Positions 24,358 through 33,379 of a stretch of 64,000 nt of DNA are shown here, one piece after another. A program made the position numbers and the translations under genes. The notes beneath the pieces are model-generated. The model saw nothing but the letters and a program-made list of their open reading frames with translations. It searched no databases and was not told where the DNA came from. Within the stretch, counting starts at the first letter, position 1. Each line of letters opens with the position of its first letter. Location of the stretch: NCBI GenBank assembly GCA_028866895.1, contig JAGWHF010000001.1, forward strand, positions 1 through 64,000, read 5' to 3'. The DNA is from Nitrososphaerota archaeon. GTDB taxonomy: Archaea > Thermoproteota > Nitrososphaeria > Nitrososphaerales > Nitrosopumilaceae.

Positions 24358-25113
24358 ATGACGTTGGCTTTCCAGAAAGGCACGCTGATACTGGTTGACT
24401 ATACTGCCAAGGTCAAGGACACAAACCAGGTATTCGAGACCACGCGCGAAAGTGACGCAAAGTCAGGTTCCATCTTTGATGCAAACCTCAAGTACCAGCC
24501 AAGGCTCGTCTCAGTCGGCGAGTCCTGGGTGCTCAAGGGACTCGATGACGCCCTGCTTGCAGCAAGTGCTGGCGAGAAGCTCACAGTCGAGGTGCCCCCG
24601 GAGAAGGGATTCGGAGAACGGGACACGTCAAAGGTCAGGATGATACCATTGAGAAAGCTCGGAGACGACGCAGACAAGGTCTCAGTCGGCGATACCATCG
24701 AGCTTGACGACAGGACGGGAATCATCAGGTTCATAGGCTCCGGGAGGGTGCAGGTAGATTTCAACCACAGGTTTGCAGGCAAGACGATTCTTTACGACGT
24801 AAACGTGGTCAAGTCGCTTGACACCGACCAGGACAAGGTCATGGGGCTGCTGAAGAGGAGGTTTCCGCTGGAAGAGTCCAAGCTCAAGTTCGAGATAAAG
24901 GGAACGCAGCTCGACGTCAGCATTCCGGACGAGGCGATGATGATGGAGGGCCTCCAGGTGGTCAAGCGCGCGCTTGGCAACGAGATATTCAAGTTTGTTA
25001 CAAAGCTCGACAAGATAAACTTCATCGAATCATATGCAAAGGCAAAGCCGCAGGAAAAGCCGGCAGAACAAAAGGCCCCTGAGGCAAAGCCTGCCCAGCC
25101 AAAGGCAGCCTAA
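24358..25113 (+). CDS. FKBP-type peptidyl-prolyl isomerase (SlyD-like)
   Basis: The 251-residue protein has the FKBP fold with an inserted flap: GTLILVDYTAKVKDTNQVFETT, LVSVGESWVLKGLDDALLAAS, VEVPPEKGFGERD, then a SlyD-type insert and FNHRFAGKTILYDVNVV. A further C-terminal domain (about 160-230) and a Lys/Pro/Glu/Ala-rich tail follow. It assists folding of nascent or stress-damaged proteins in the cytoplasm. A TTATATA element lies about 20 nt before the ATG. The stop overlaps by 4 nt the convergent G1P dehydrogenase gene. Confidence 0.9.
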   Translation: MTLAFQKGTLILVDYTAKVKDTNQVFETTRESDAKSGSIFDANLKYQPRLVSVGESWVLKGLDDALLAASAGEKLTVEVPPEKGFGERDTSKVRMIPLRKLGDDADKVSVGDTIELDDRTGIIRFIGSGRVQVDFNHRFAGKTILYDVNVVKSLDTDQDKVMGLLKRRFPLEESKLKFEIKGTQLDVSIPDEAMMMEGLQVVKRALGNEIFKFVTKLDKINFIESYAKAKPQEKPAEQKAPEAKPAQPKAA

Positions 25114-26150
25114 AGGACGCCCGTACTCTTTGCAAGTGCAAGCGCCTTCTTCTCGGTCATCTTGACCTCGCTTAATACCGTGTATCTTTCAGGCCTCAGC
25201 GACTGCGCAATTGAAAGCGCCCTTGCCAGAATCTCGGGCGAAAGCCCGATCTCCCTTGCCTTGGTGGGGGCCCCCACGTTCTTCAGCATCCTGATTATCT
25301 TCCTCCAGTCCTGGCCCTGCAGCTTTGCGATCAGAATCGCCCCTATCCCGCATTTTTCCCCGTGCAGCCCCACGCACGGCTGCAAATAGTCCACCGCATG
25401 CGAGAACAGGTGCTCCGCCCCCGAGCACGGCCTGCTTGATCCCGCGATGCAGGCTGCAACGCCCGAGCTTATCAGCGCCTCCACTATCATCCTCACGTCC
25501 GGCTTTTTCTTGAAATTCCTCGAATTGTCAATCACAATCTTTGCACTCATGGAAGCCAGGTTGGCCGCATACGTCCCAAAGTACTCCCCGACCCTGTCCC
25601 TTGCAAGCTCCCAGTCACGCACAGCCGTCACCTTTGCCATCAGGTCGCCGCAGCCGCTGGCGATCAGCCTGTGCGGCGCCTTCTTCAGTATCTCAATGTC
25701 CACAAAGACCCCGAGCGGGGCCGTTGCAACTATCGAATACGGCCTGTCCCCGCGCAGGGAGACAAACGGGCTTGCAATCCCGTCATGCGACGCCGACGTC
25801 GGGACGCTCACAAAGGATTTCTTCAGCTTGAATGCGATCATCTTTGCAATGTCGACCGACCTTCCCCCCCCGATACCTACTATGAGGTCGCTGTCATCAT
25901 TTTTTATCTCAAGCAGCGTCCTGTCCACCGCCCCTACGTCATTGCTCCTGCTAAGGTGCCACACCTTCCTGACCTTCGACCTTTCAAGCGACTTGGAGAC
26001 CCTCGCGAACGTGATTTTTTTTACCTGATCGCCCGAAACAAGGGAAATCTTTCTGGGATTTGCAAGGTCTGACAGGAATTTTCCAATATCACCGATGTTT
26101 TTCTCGCCTACTACTATCTGCCTTGGCAGCTCCATGACATGGGAAGGCAT
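25110..26150 (-). CDS. egsA: Glycerol-1-phosphate dehydrogenase
   Basis: EgsA makes sn-glycerol 1-phosphate from DHAP, setting the stereochemistry of archaeal lipids. The 346-residue protein has the NAD(P) site IVGIGGGRSVDIAKM and PTSASHDGIASPF. The metal-binding histidines fall in SGAEHLFSHAVDYL and CVGLHGEKCGIGAI. The start ATG at 26150 gives five residues before a second ATG. It is divergent from the proteasome gene and convergent with the FKBP. Confidence 0.93.
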   Translation of the reverse strand: MPSHVMELPRQIVVGEKNIGDIGKFLSDLANPRKISLVSGDQVKKITFARVSKSLERSKVRKVWHLSRSNDVGAVDRTLLEIKNDDSDLIVGIGGGRSVDIAKMIAFKLKKSFVSVPTSASHDGIASPFVSLRGDRPYSIVATAPLGVFVDIEILKKAPHRLIASGCGDLMAKVTAVRDWELARDRVGEYFGTYAANLASMSAKIVIDNSRNFKKKPDVRMIVEALISSGVAACIAGSSRPCSGAEHLFSHAVDYLQPCVGLHGEKCGIGAILIAKLQGQDWRKIIRMLKNVGAPTKAREIGLSPEILARALSIAQSLRPERYTVLSEVKMTEKKALALAKSTGVL

Positions 26151-26255
26151 GAGTTTTTCCTCAAACCTCGCTATTTATCGATATCCTGCTGCAATACAAA
26201 GTTATTTAAAGCGGTGCGGCCCTAGTCAATGTATCTCTAGTTAGGAGGATGTTAT

Positions 26256-26888
26256 TTGTCAGAATACATTGAACAACACACATTTCATGGGACAACCACG
26301 GTAGGAATAGCATGCACGGACGGGGTGGTGCTGTGCGCGGACATGAGGGCAAGCGCAGGATATTTCATAGCAAATAACAACACGATGAAGATACAACGGA
26401 TTGACAACCATGCCGGAATGACAATAGCTGGAGGGGTTGCCGATGCCCAGAACGTGACCGACATGCTACGGTACCACTGCAACATCCACAGGATAGAGAA
26501 GGGGGAGTATCTCCCGGTAAAATCAATTGCAAGGCTTGCATCCCTGATATTCTTCCAGAACAGGTACTACCCGTTCATTGCCGATATCCTCGTAGGAGGA
26601 TACGACAAGCAGGGGCCGTCGCTATACAACATAGACATGTTCGGTTCTCTTGACAAGAAGAATTACGTCACGACGGGAAGCGGATCCCCGGTAGCATACG
26701 GCTTGCTTGAGAGCGAGTACCGCGACGGGCTTACGGTGGAGGAAGGCAAGGTGGTCGCGCTGCGCGCAGTAAAGGCTGCCATTACCAGGAACATCGGAAC
26801 TGGTGACGGGATTAACGTTGCGATAATAGACAAGCAGGGATACCGCCTCTTGACGAAGGAACAGAAGAAGGCCATTATTACGCTCTAA
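26256..26888 (+). CDS. psmB: 20S proteasome beta subunit
   Basis: This is the catalytic ring subunit of the archaeal proteasome. The 210-residue precursor has a short propeptide ending in HG, followed by TTTVGIACTDGVVLCADMRAS. Cleavage at G|T exposes the nucleophilic threonine. Lysine and aspartate of the active site lie in MKIQRI and NIDMFGS. The start is TTG, preceded by GGAGG about 7 nt upstream, and a TTATTTAAA element lies about 50 nt upstream. aCPSF1 follows after 8 nt, so the two are probably co-transcribed. The alpha subunit is not in the window. Confidence 0.93.
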   Translation: MSEYIEQHTFHGTTTVGIACTDGVVLCADMRASAGYFIANNNTMKIQRIDNHAGMTIAGGVADAQNVTDMLRYHCNIHRIEKGEYLPVKSIARLASLIFFQNRYYPFIADILVGGYDKQGPSLYNIDMFGSLDKKNYVTTGSGSPVAYGLLESEYRDGLTVEEGKVVALRAVKAAITRNIGTGDGINVAIIDKQGYRLLTKEQKKAIITL

Positions 26889-26896
26889 GTGATTTA

Positions 26897-28828
26897 ATGC
26901 AAAGAAAACAGCAGCAAAGAGAGGTCTCGCCATTACCCAACATCATGGGCACCATACTCCAGAGTATACCAAAGGATGCGGAGGTGACCAAGATAGAGTA
27001 CGAGGGCCCAAGGATCGCCATCTACACCAAGAATCCCCGGTACCTGATGGAACACAATGATGTGATTTCCAACATGGTCAACGTCATCAAGAAGAGGATC
27101 GTCGTCAGGACCGAGAAATCCATCAGGAAGACGGAGGAGGAGGCGCGCGAGATCCTCGTCCAGATGCTTCCAAAGGATACGGAGCTCAAGGGCACCTTTT
27201 TTGACACCGCGACGGGCGAGCTGACAGTCGAGGTAAAGCACCCCTGGCTTTTGAATAACAACCCCTCCTTTAACCTGGTGGAGCTTGTCTCAAAGACGGG
27301 CTGGCGCGTCAGGATAAGAAAGTCCACTGCCATCCAGTCCCAGACCCTCCAGACAATCAACTACAACCTGAAGATATCCTCAACTGAAAGAAGCAAGCAC
27401 CTGCAGCAGGTGGGTGAGCAGATCTTCCGCCCGAAGCTGTCCGAGGACGCCGAGGTCTCGCTTACAACCCTTGGCGGCTTCAGCCAGGTCGGAAGGTCGT
27501 GCATGCTCCTGACCACCCATGAGAGCAAGGTGCTTATCGACTGCGGCGTGAACCCGGGAGCCAGGAGCCCGATGGAGGCGTTCCCGCGGCTTGACTGGAC
27601 AAACATTACGCTTGACGAGCTTGACGCCGTGGTCATCAGCCATGCCCACCTGGACCACACGGGCTTCCTTCCGGTCCTGTTCAAATACGGCTACAAGGGG
27701 CCGGTCTACTGCACGGAACCCACCCTTCCCATGATGAACCTCATACAGCTTGACGCCATCAAGGTGGCCGCTGCACAGGGAAAGGTCCCGATGTATTCAG
27801 AGAGGGATGTCAAGCAGATAATGAAGCAGACCATCCCGCTTTCATACGGTACCGTTACCGACATCTCGCCTGACATCAAGCTGGTCTTTTCCAATGCAGG
27901 CCACATCCTGGGGTCGGCCTCGTGCCATTTCCACATTGGAAACGGAAACCACAACTTTGTCTATACCGGCGATCTAAAGTATGGCAAGTCCATGCTGTTT
28001 GAGAGCGCGTCGTGGAACTTCCCGAGGGTCGAGACGCTGCTCATCGAGAGCACCTACGGTGCAAAGGAAGACATACAGGCAACAAGGGAGGAGGTGGAAT
28101 CCGCATTTATCAGGTCTGTCAACGAGACGCTGCGCAACGGAGGCAAGGTGCTCATCCCGATTCCGGCAGTGGGACGCGCACAGGAGCTTATGATGGTAAT
28201 CGACCAATACATGAAGGCCGGACAGCTGATGGAGGCCCCGGTCTTTACCGAGGGCATGATCTCGGAGGCGACCGCAATCCACGAGGCCTTTCCCGAATAC
28301 CTCGCTCGCGACCTGAGGGAGAAGATACTTAGCACCGAGGAGAACCCGTTTGAATCAGAATACTTTACAAACATAGAGCACTCCGATGCCAGGGAGGAGC
28401 CGCTGCGCGAGGGGCCCTGCATCATAATGGCCACGTCCGGCATGCTCGAAGGCGGGCCGGTACTTGAGTACTTTAAGAACATCGCGCCAGTCCAGAAGAA
28501 CAAGATCCTGTTCGTCTCATACCAGGTCAACGGCACGCTCGGAAGGAGGGTCCTTGACGGATCAAGGCAGGTCTCCGTTGTCGCAAGGGACGGGAAGATC
28601 GAGGTGATTAACATAAACTGCGCCACCGAAAAACTTGACGGCTTTAGCGGACACAGCGACTACAACCAGCTGATGTCCTTTGTGCACAAGCTCAGGCCGA
28701 AGCTCCGGAGGGTGATTGTAAACCACGGCGAGAGAAGAAAGTCCGAGAATCTTGCAAGCTCGATTCACAGGATGTTCAGGATTGCGACGATATGTCCGCA
28801 AGTGCAGGAAGGCATACGGCTACTTTAG
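26897..28828 (+). CDS. KH-domain beta-CASP ribonuclease aCPSF1 (FttA)
   Basis: aCPSF1 cleaves RNA 3' ends and terminates archaeal transcription. The 643-residue protein has an N-terminal KH pair (about 1-145), then a metallo-beta-lactamase domain with HAHLDHTG (about residue 250), GHILGSASC and YTGDLKYG. The beta-CASP insert contains PAVGRAQELM, and the C-terminal metal ligands fall in GFSGHSDY and VNHGE. The ATG at 26897 follows psmB by 8 nt. Proximity to psmB links protein turnover and mRNA processing genes. Its end overlaps by 9 nt the convergent SepF gene. Confidence 0.95.
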   Translation: MQRKQQQREVSPLPNIMGTILQSIPKDAEVTKIEYEGPRIAIYTKNPRYLMEHNDVISNMVNVIKKRIVVRTEKSIRKTEEEAREILVQMLPKDTELKGTFFDTATGELTVEVKHPWLLNNNPSFNLVELVSKTGWRVRIRKSTAIQSQTLQTINYNLKISSTERSKHLQQVGEQIFRPKLSEDAEVSLTTLGGFSQVGRSCMLLTTHESKVLIDCGVNPGARSPMEAFPRLDWTNITLDELDAVVISHAHLDHTGFLPVLFKYGYKGPVYCTEPTLPMMNLIQLDAIKVAAAQGKVPMYSERDVKQIMKQTIPLSYGTVTDISPDIKLVFSNAGHILGSASCHFHIGNGNHNFVYTGDLKYGKSMLFESASWNFPRVETLLIESTYGAKEDIQATREEVESAFIRSVNETLRNGGKVLIPIPAVGRAQELMMVIDQYMKAGQLMEAPVFTEGMISEATAIHEAFPEYLARDLREKILSTEENPFESEYFTNIEHSDAREEPLREGPCIIMATSGMLEGGPVLEYFKNIAPVQKNKILFVSYQVNGTLGRRVLDGSRQVSVVARDGKIEVININCATEKLDGFSGHSDYNQLMSFVHKLRPKLRRVIVNHGERRKSENLASSIHRMFRIATICPQVQEGIRLL

Positions 28829-29098
28829 GTCGTATTCTGCTCTCCAGATCTTCACGCCCGACGGGGTAACGATAATCCTTTCCTCCCCGAGCCTGGCAAT
28901 GTCCGCGTCATTTGCCTTTGCGATGCTGTATATCTCCTCCACCGTCTTCCTCAGCTCGTCCACATTTTTCTGCGCCAGCGGCGTTACCCTGAGGACCAGG
29001 ATCATCCCCTTTTTAATGTCGTCCTTTACGGTATGAATGTCGCTGTAATCCCTAAGGGTGATAGCTTTGAGGTAGGTGGGGGCCTTTTGTGCCTGCAT
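28820..29098 (-). CDS. sepF: SepF-like cell division protein
   Basis: The 92-residue protein matches the SepF/DUF552 core: KAITLRDYSDIHTVKDDIKKG, ILVLRVTPLAQ, ELRKTVEEIYSIAKANDADIARLGEERIIVTPSGVKIW. In archaea SepF tethers FtsZ to the membrane, and in species using Cdv division its role is less clear. The N-terminal amphipathic membrane helix is short or absent here (MQAQKAPTYL), so membrane binding is uncertain. It converges with aCPSF1 and lies downstream of the PP-loop gene on the minus strand. Confidence 0.8.
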   Translation of the reverse strand: MQAQKAPTYLKAITLRDYSDIHTVKDDIKKGMILVLRVTPLAQKNVDELRKTVEEIYSIAKANDADIARLGEERIIVTPSGVKIWRAEYDLK

Positions 29099-29168
29099 GC
29101 TTGGTATGCAAATATCTCCCTCAAAAATGCTTTGCAGTCAACTGCAATTCACAGACTAGCTTGCTCGA

Positions 29169-30173
29169 CTAAATTCTGTATTGTAGGTACTGCTGTTCCT
29201 CAATCATTTCGGCAGGCGCCTCCCATTTCTGCCCGTTTTTCTCCAAAATCGCCCTGCCGGGGGACTCTTTTGGGGCATCCGAATAACGGAAGGTAATATC
29301 CGAGGCGACCCTGAGGCTTGCCTCTGAATCCTCGCCGCGCAACAGCGATACCGGCCCGACATGATCCTTTGTCTCCATCAGGACGTCTCCCGGAAGTGCA
29401 AGCGCCCTTAGCATCTCGTTCTCATCCTTGTTCCTGCCGACGACCAGTTTCGTCCCTGCATCAAATCTGAAATGCCTTCCTATCTTCAGCAGGTCAATGT
29501 CGTTTGTCGTTGGAGTCGCTGTATGCTTGAAGAGGTCCTTTGCCCTGATTGCAAACTTTGGATCCGTCAGCAGGCAGCCGCCTCCAGCATTCGGAGGGTC
29601 GATGAATCCAAACTCCCTTGCCATCCGCAGCTGTTCCTTCCTCGACCTTCCGCGAATCATTCCGAGGTCCTCACGTTTTATGATCCCCTTCTCCTCCGGC
29701 TCCGTCTTTGGGAGGAGAGCCCCGGAAAGCGGCCTGACTATCCTTCCATCAAGCCCGGCCTCCTTTTCTATCGTGCGCAGTGCGGGCGCATGCTGCGACA
29801 TGGGGCGCTGCCCCAGGACCTCGCCTGATATTACAAATTCAGCTCCAATCTCCTCCATCACCTTCTTTCCAGCCTTGAACATCATTGACCTGCAATCAAT
29901 GCAAGGGTTCATCCCTGAGCCAAAGCCGTACTTTGGATTCTTTAGCATCTCAATGTAATCGTCCCCGAGATAGACAGTCCTAAGCTCGACGTTTAACATG
30001 TCTGCAGTCTCGCGGATCTCAAAACCGCATCCCCTTCCACAATCGAAATCACAAAACGGCGTCTTGATTGCCACGGCGGTAACATCAAACCCCTGCTTTT
30101 GCATCATCTTTACGGCCAGCCTGCTGTCAAGGCCTCCGGAGAGCAGGGCTACAACTTTCTTTTTCTCCTCCAT
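29169..30173 (-). CDS. PP-loop ATP pyrophosphatase, tRNA thiolation-like
   Basis: The 334-residue protein has the PP-loop LLSGGLDSRLAV near the N-terminus and a cysteine-rich stretch (CDFDCGRGCGFE, later CIDCRSM) that may hold a metal or sulfur. The middle (GAEFVISGEVLGQRPMSQ) is typical of the MnmA/ThiI-like group, and the C-terminal half resembles the extra domain seen in proteins annotated as thiouridylases. Role: probably sulfur transfer to tRNA, not proven. The frame is open to 30392, but the ATG at 30173 opens the PP-loop domain and leaves a 47-nt divergent promoter with the M24 gene. Confidence 0.8.
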   Translation of the reverse strand: MEEKKKVVALLSGGLDSRLAVKMMQKQGFDVTAVAIKTPFCDFDCGRGCGFEIRETADMLNVELRTVYLGDDYIEMLKNPKYGFGSGMNPCIDCRSMMFKAGKKVMEEIGAEFVISGEVLGQRPMSQHAPALRTIEKEAGLDGRIVRPLSGALLPKTEPEEKGIIKREDLGMIRGRSRKEQLRMAREFGFIDPPNAGGGCLLTDPKFAIRAKDLFKHTATPTTNDIDLLKIGRHFRFDAGTKLVVGRNKDENEMLRALALPGDVLMETKDHVGPVSLLRGEDSEASLRVASDITFRYSDAPKESPGRAILEKNGQKWEAPAEMIEEQQYLQYRI

Positions 30174-30220
30174 AGGACGAAAACTCCCACTCCAATATCT
30201 AAACCTTCCAACAGAAATAA

Positions 30221-31309
30221 ATGATGAATAGTCCGGATCTGACAATGATGCAAACCCGCAGGAAAAACCTCCTGAAATTCTGCAACGGGCTGGGATGCGA
30301 CACCCTCGTCGCATTCGAGCCTGAAAACCTGTATTACATGACGGGATTTTGGGGAGAGGCCATCGGCATACTTGACAAGGACGGCGCCACAATCATAGCG
30401 CCGGAACTCGAGGTGGGCCGGGCAAGGGAGGAATCCGTGGGATGCAGGGTGGTGGCCTCAGAAAGGGGAAAAGGCGCAATATCGTCCCTTGTCGAGGCTG
30501 TCAAGAAAAGTAAGATCTGTACCGATACAAACAATTACGATATCATAAGGTCGCTTAAGAAAAGTGTCCCGAGGGTCAGGCCTACGACCGGGCCGTTTTA
30601 CCAGGCGCGCCAGATAAAGGACCGCGACGAGATTGCCGTCCTGAAGAAATGCTCCGCCATACTCGACGAGATGTACGGGCTGTGCGTGGATGAGATAAGG
30701 GAGGGCGTGTCCGAGATGGAACTGCAGGCCGTACTGATGTCCTATGCCATGGAAAGGGGGGCCTTTGCCACCGGTTACAAGTCAACACTCCAGCCCCTTA
30801 TCATCGCCGGCGGCCCAAACAGCGCCCTGCCGCATGCCCAGGTGACTCAACGGCGGTTTGAGGACGGCGACATGATAGTAGTAGACCTTACTCTGAGGCA
30901 CATGGGATATGTTTCCGATGCAACAAGGACCTTCGGTCTCGGCTCCATATCCAATGAGGCAAGAAAGGTCTACGAGATAGTCAGGAGATCGCAGGAGGCG
31001 GGGCTGCGGGCCGCACGGGCCGGGGTCCCCTGCAGGTCGGTTGACAACACATGCAGGAAGATAATCGCAAGGAGGGGGTACGGCAAGTTCTTTATACATT
31101 CAACGGGCCACGGCATCGGCCTTGAGGTGCACGAGGTCCCAAATCTGGGCCCTTCAAGCCAGGCGGTCCTTTCAAGGAACATGGCTGTGACGGTGGAGCC
31201 TGGGATCTACCTGCCAGGCAGGTTCGGGGTGAGGATAGAGGACTCTCTGATTGTGGGACAAAAGGCCCAAGTCCTGCACAAGTTTCCAAAGGACCTCATC
31301 GTACTCTGA
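30221..31309 (+). CDS. M24-family metallopeptidase (Xaa-Pro dipeptidase-like)
   Basis: The 362-residue protein has the creatinase-like N-domain (NLLKFCNGLGCDTLVAFEPENLYYMTGFWGE) and the pita-bread C-domain. Metal ligands are in VVDLTLRHMGYVSDATRTF (two Asp), HSTGHGIGLEVHE, VTVEPGIY and RIEDSLIV. It should remove N-terminal residues before proline or cleave X-Pro dipeptides. The start is ATG at 30221, with a second ATG one codon later. It is convergent with coaBC, 2 nt apart. Confidence 0.9.
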   Translation: MMNSPDLTMMQTRRKNLLKFCNGLGCDTLVAFEPENLYYMTGFWGEAIGILDKDGATIIAPELEVGRAREESVGCRVVASERGKGAISSLVEAVKKSKICTDTNNYDIIRSLKKSVPRVRPTTGPFYQARQIKDRDEIAVLKKCSAILDEMYGLCVDEIREGVSEMELQAVLMSYAMERGAFATGYKSTLQPLIIAGGPNSALPHAQVTQRRFEDGDMIVVDLTLRHMGYVSDATRTFGLGSISNEARKVYEIVRRSQEAGLRAARAGVPCRSVDNTCRKIIARRGYGKFFIHSTGHGIGLEVHEVPNLGPSSQAVLSRNMAVTVEPGIYLPGRFGVRIEDSLIVGQKAQVLHKFPKDLIVL

Positions 31310-31311
31310 GC

Positions 31312-32553
31312 TCAGGATCCCGCCGCATTGAGGAACCTTCTTGCAATCCCTTCCGCTATAAAGCGCGCGATCTTTTCCTTGTCCTTGCGGCCTGACGCCG
31401 CCTGGCTTGTGGCATCAACGAGAAAGACGCTGTTCTGTCCCGGATTTTTTTTGTATCTTGCCCCAATGTCGTTTGCAACAATGAGGTCGGCCCCGGATTC
31501 CGCCATCTTCCTGCGCGACAGGGCTACAAGCTGCCTTACCGGAACGTCGGTCTCCGCCTTGAATCCCACAAGGAACACCCCCTTCTGCACCCTCTTGATC
31601 TCGTCAATTATCTTTGGAGCCCTCCTCAGCCTCACGGTAATCTCCCTTGCATTGCTCTTTATCTTCTTCCTGCTTGGCGTCTCCACACTGTAGTCCGAGA
31701 CCGCCGCGGCCAGTATCACGATGTCAAACTTCCTGCGCAACTCGCGCCTTACCGCCTCCAGCATCTCCCTGCCAGTCTCCACCCTTACCACGCTTGCCTC
31801 CCTTGGGGGCTGCTCGCTGCCCGGGCCGTAGATGAGCGTGACTTTGGCACCTCGTGAGGCAAGTTCCCTCGCAAGAAGAACGCCGGTCCTGCCCGAGCTC
31901 CTGTTCGTTATCACGCGCACGGGGTCGATGTACTCCAGTGTGGGACCTGCAGTCATCAGCACCCTCCTGCCACGCAGGAGGCCGGGCACCCCGAATTTTT
32001 TCAGGACAAAGTCCAGTACCTGCTCGGGCTCGGCAGCCTTTGCCTTGCCCTCGACGAACTGCGGGGCCATGAAGATCACCCTGTCCCTTAGAAACCCGAT
32101 ATTTCGTGCCACCGCGGGATTCTCATACATCGCCTGGTGCATCGCAAGCGAGATTATTATCGGGATCTTGGAGCCGAATCCCACGCTTAGGACAGTCGAG
32201 ATGGGGGTGTCGTCTATCCCATGCGCAAGCTTTCCCAGCGTGTTGGCGGTGCACGGATACACCACGATGAGGTCCGACCTCTTGTAATCTGCAAGCTTGA
32301 TGTGCTCGAGATCGCCTGTCAGTTTTGTAACGACGTCGTTACCTGTGGCCCACTTGAAGTAGCTTGGCCTGATGAGGCCTGTCGCCGCCCTGCTTGCAAC
32401 GCACGTGACGTCCGCACCGTGCCGCATCAGCAGCCTTGCAAGCTCGATTGCCTTGTATGCTGCAACGCTTCCTGAAACGCAGAGGACAATCCTCCTGCCG
32501 GCAAGCCCGGATCCGCCGGACCCTACTATGTCAAGTGATGGATGGTCACGCAA
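31312..32553 (-). CDS. coaBC: Bifunctional phosphopantothenoylcysteine decarboxylase/synthetase
   Basis: CoaBC forms 4'-phosphopantetheine from phosphopantothenate and cysteine. The N-domain (CoaC) is a flavoprotein: LCVSGSVAAYKAIELARLL, PCTANTLGKLAHGIDDTP. The C-domain (CoaB) has LMTAGPTLEYIDPVRVITN and SSGRTGVLLARELASRGA, then KIKSNAREITVRLRRAPKII. Length 413 is normal. It is last in an overlapping minus-strand operon of pantoate kinase, phosphopantothenate synthetase, panB and coaBC, overlapping panB by 8 nt. Confidence 0.94.
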   Translation of the reverse strand: MRDHPSLDIVGSGGSGLAGRRIVLCVSGSVAAYKAIELARLLMRHGADVTCVASRAATGLIRPSYFKWATGNDVVTKLTGDLEHIKLADYKRSDLIVVYPCTANTLGKLAHGIDDTPISTVLSVGFGSKIPIIISLAMHQAMYENPAVARNIGFLRDRVIFMAPQFVEGKAKAAEPEQVLDFVLKKFGVPGLLRGRRVLMTAGPTLEYIDPVRVITNRSSGRTGVLLARELASRGAKVTLIYGPGSEQPPREASVVRVETGREMLEAVRRELRRKFDIVILAAAVSDYSVETPSRKKIKSNAREITVRLRRAPKIIDEIKRVQKGVFLVGFKAETDVPVRQLVALSRRKMAESGADLIVANDIGARYKKNPGQNSVFLVDATSQAASGRKDKEKIARFIAEGIARRFLNAAGS

Positions 32554-33379
32554 TTTCCTTCTTCAACCTTTCAAGCTCAGATCTTTCCATCGAAAAGCAG
32601 TGCTCGCCCGAGGGGAACCTCCCGCTCACAATGTCGTTGCGGTACGCTGCAACAGCCTTGACTATCTCCGCTGAGAGCTCCATGTACCTTTTGGCAAACT
32701 TTGGCTTGATCTTCTCATACAACCCCAGGACGTCGTGGATTACAAGCACCTGCCCGTCGCATTCAGGCCCCGACCCTATGCCTATGGTGGGAATCCTGAC
32801 GGAATCCGTTATTATCTTGGAAACCTCCCTTGTGACCATCTCAAGCGCGATTGAAAATGCCCCCGCCTCCTCAAGCGCCCTTGCATTCCTTATCAGCGCA
32901 AGCGCGCCATCCTTTGTCTTTGCCTGCACCTTGTATCCCTCCTGCAGGGTTGTCGTCTGCGGCTGGAACCCGATATGTCCCATGACGGGGATGCCTATCT
33001 CCACAATCGACCTTACAGTGTCCGCAATCTCCGCCCCGCCCTCAAGCTTGACCGCGTCCGCCCCGCACCTGATGAGCCTGCCCGCATTCTCTATCGCCTG
33101 TGATCTGCTTGCCTGGTACGACATGAACGGCATGTCAGCCACCACCAGCGCATTCTGCCTTCCCCTGCCCACCGCCTCGGTAAAAAAGCACATCTGTTCC
33201 ATGGTGACCGGAATCGTGTTCTCATATCCCAGCATGACCATGCCGCCGCTGTCGCCCACAAGCAGCACGTCCACGCCCCCCCTGTCGCACAGCTGGGCCG
33301 TGGTAAAATCATACGATGTGACCACCGAGATCTTCTTCAAACCCTTCATCGAGACAATGTCCCTTACGGACTTATGCAT
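32546..33379 (-). CDS. panB: Ketopantoate hydroxymethyltransferase
   Basis: PanB makes ketopantoate from ketoisovalerate and methylene-tetrahydropterin. The 277-residue protein has VLLVGDSGGMVMLGYENTIPVT (metal-binding Asp) and GHIGFQPQTT. The start is the ATG at 33379 (MHKSVRDIV), five codons after an alternative ATG, because the former overlaps the upstream gene by only 8 nt. It sits in the CoA operon. PanE, the ketopantoate reductase, is not in the window. Confidence 0.94.
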   Translation of the reverse strand: MHKSVRDIVSMKGLKKISVVTSYDFTTAQLCDRGGVDVLLVGDSGGMVMLGYENTIPVTMEQMCFFTEAVGRGRQNALVVADMPFMSYQASRSQAIENAGRLIRCGADAVKLEGGAEIADTVRSIVEIGIPVMGHIGFQPQTTTLQEGYKVQAKTKDGALALIRNARALEEAGAFSIALEMVTREVSKIITDSVRIPTIGIGSGPECDGQVLVIHDVLGLYEKIKPKFAKRYMELSAEIVKAVAAYRNDIVSGRFPSGEHCFSMERSELERLKKEIA

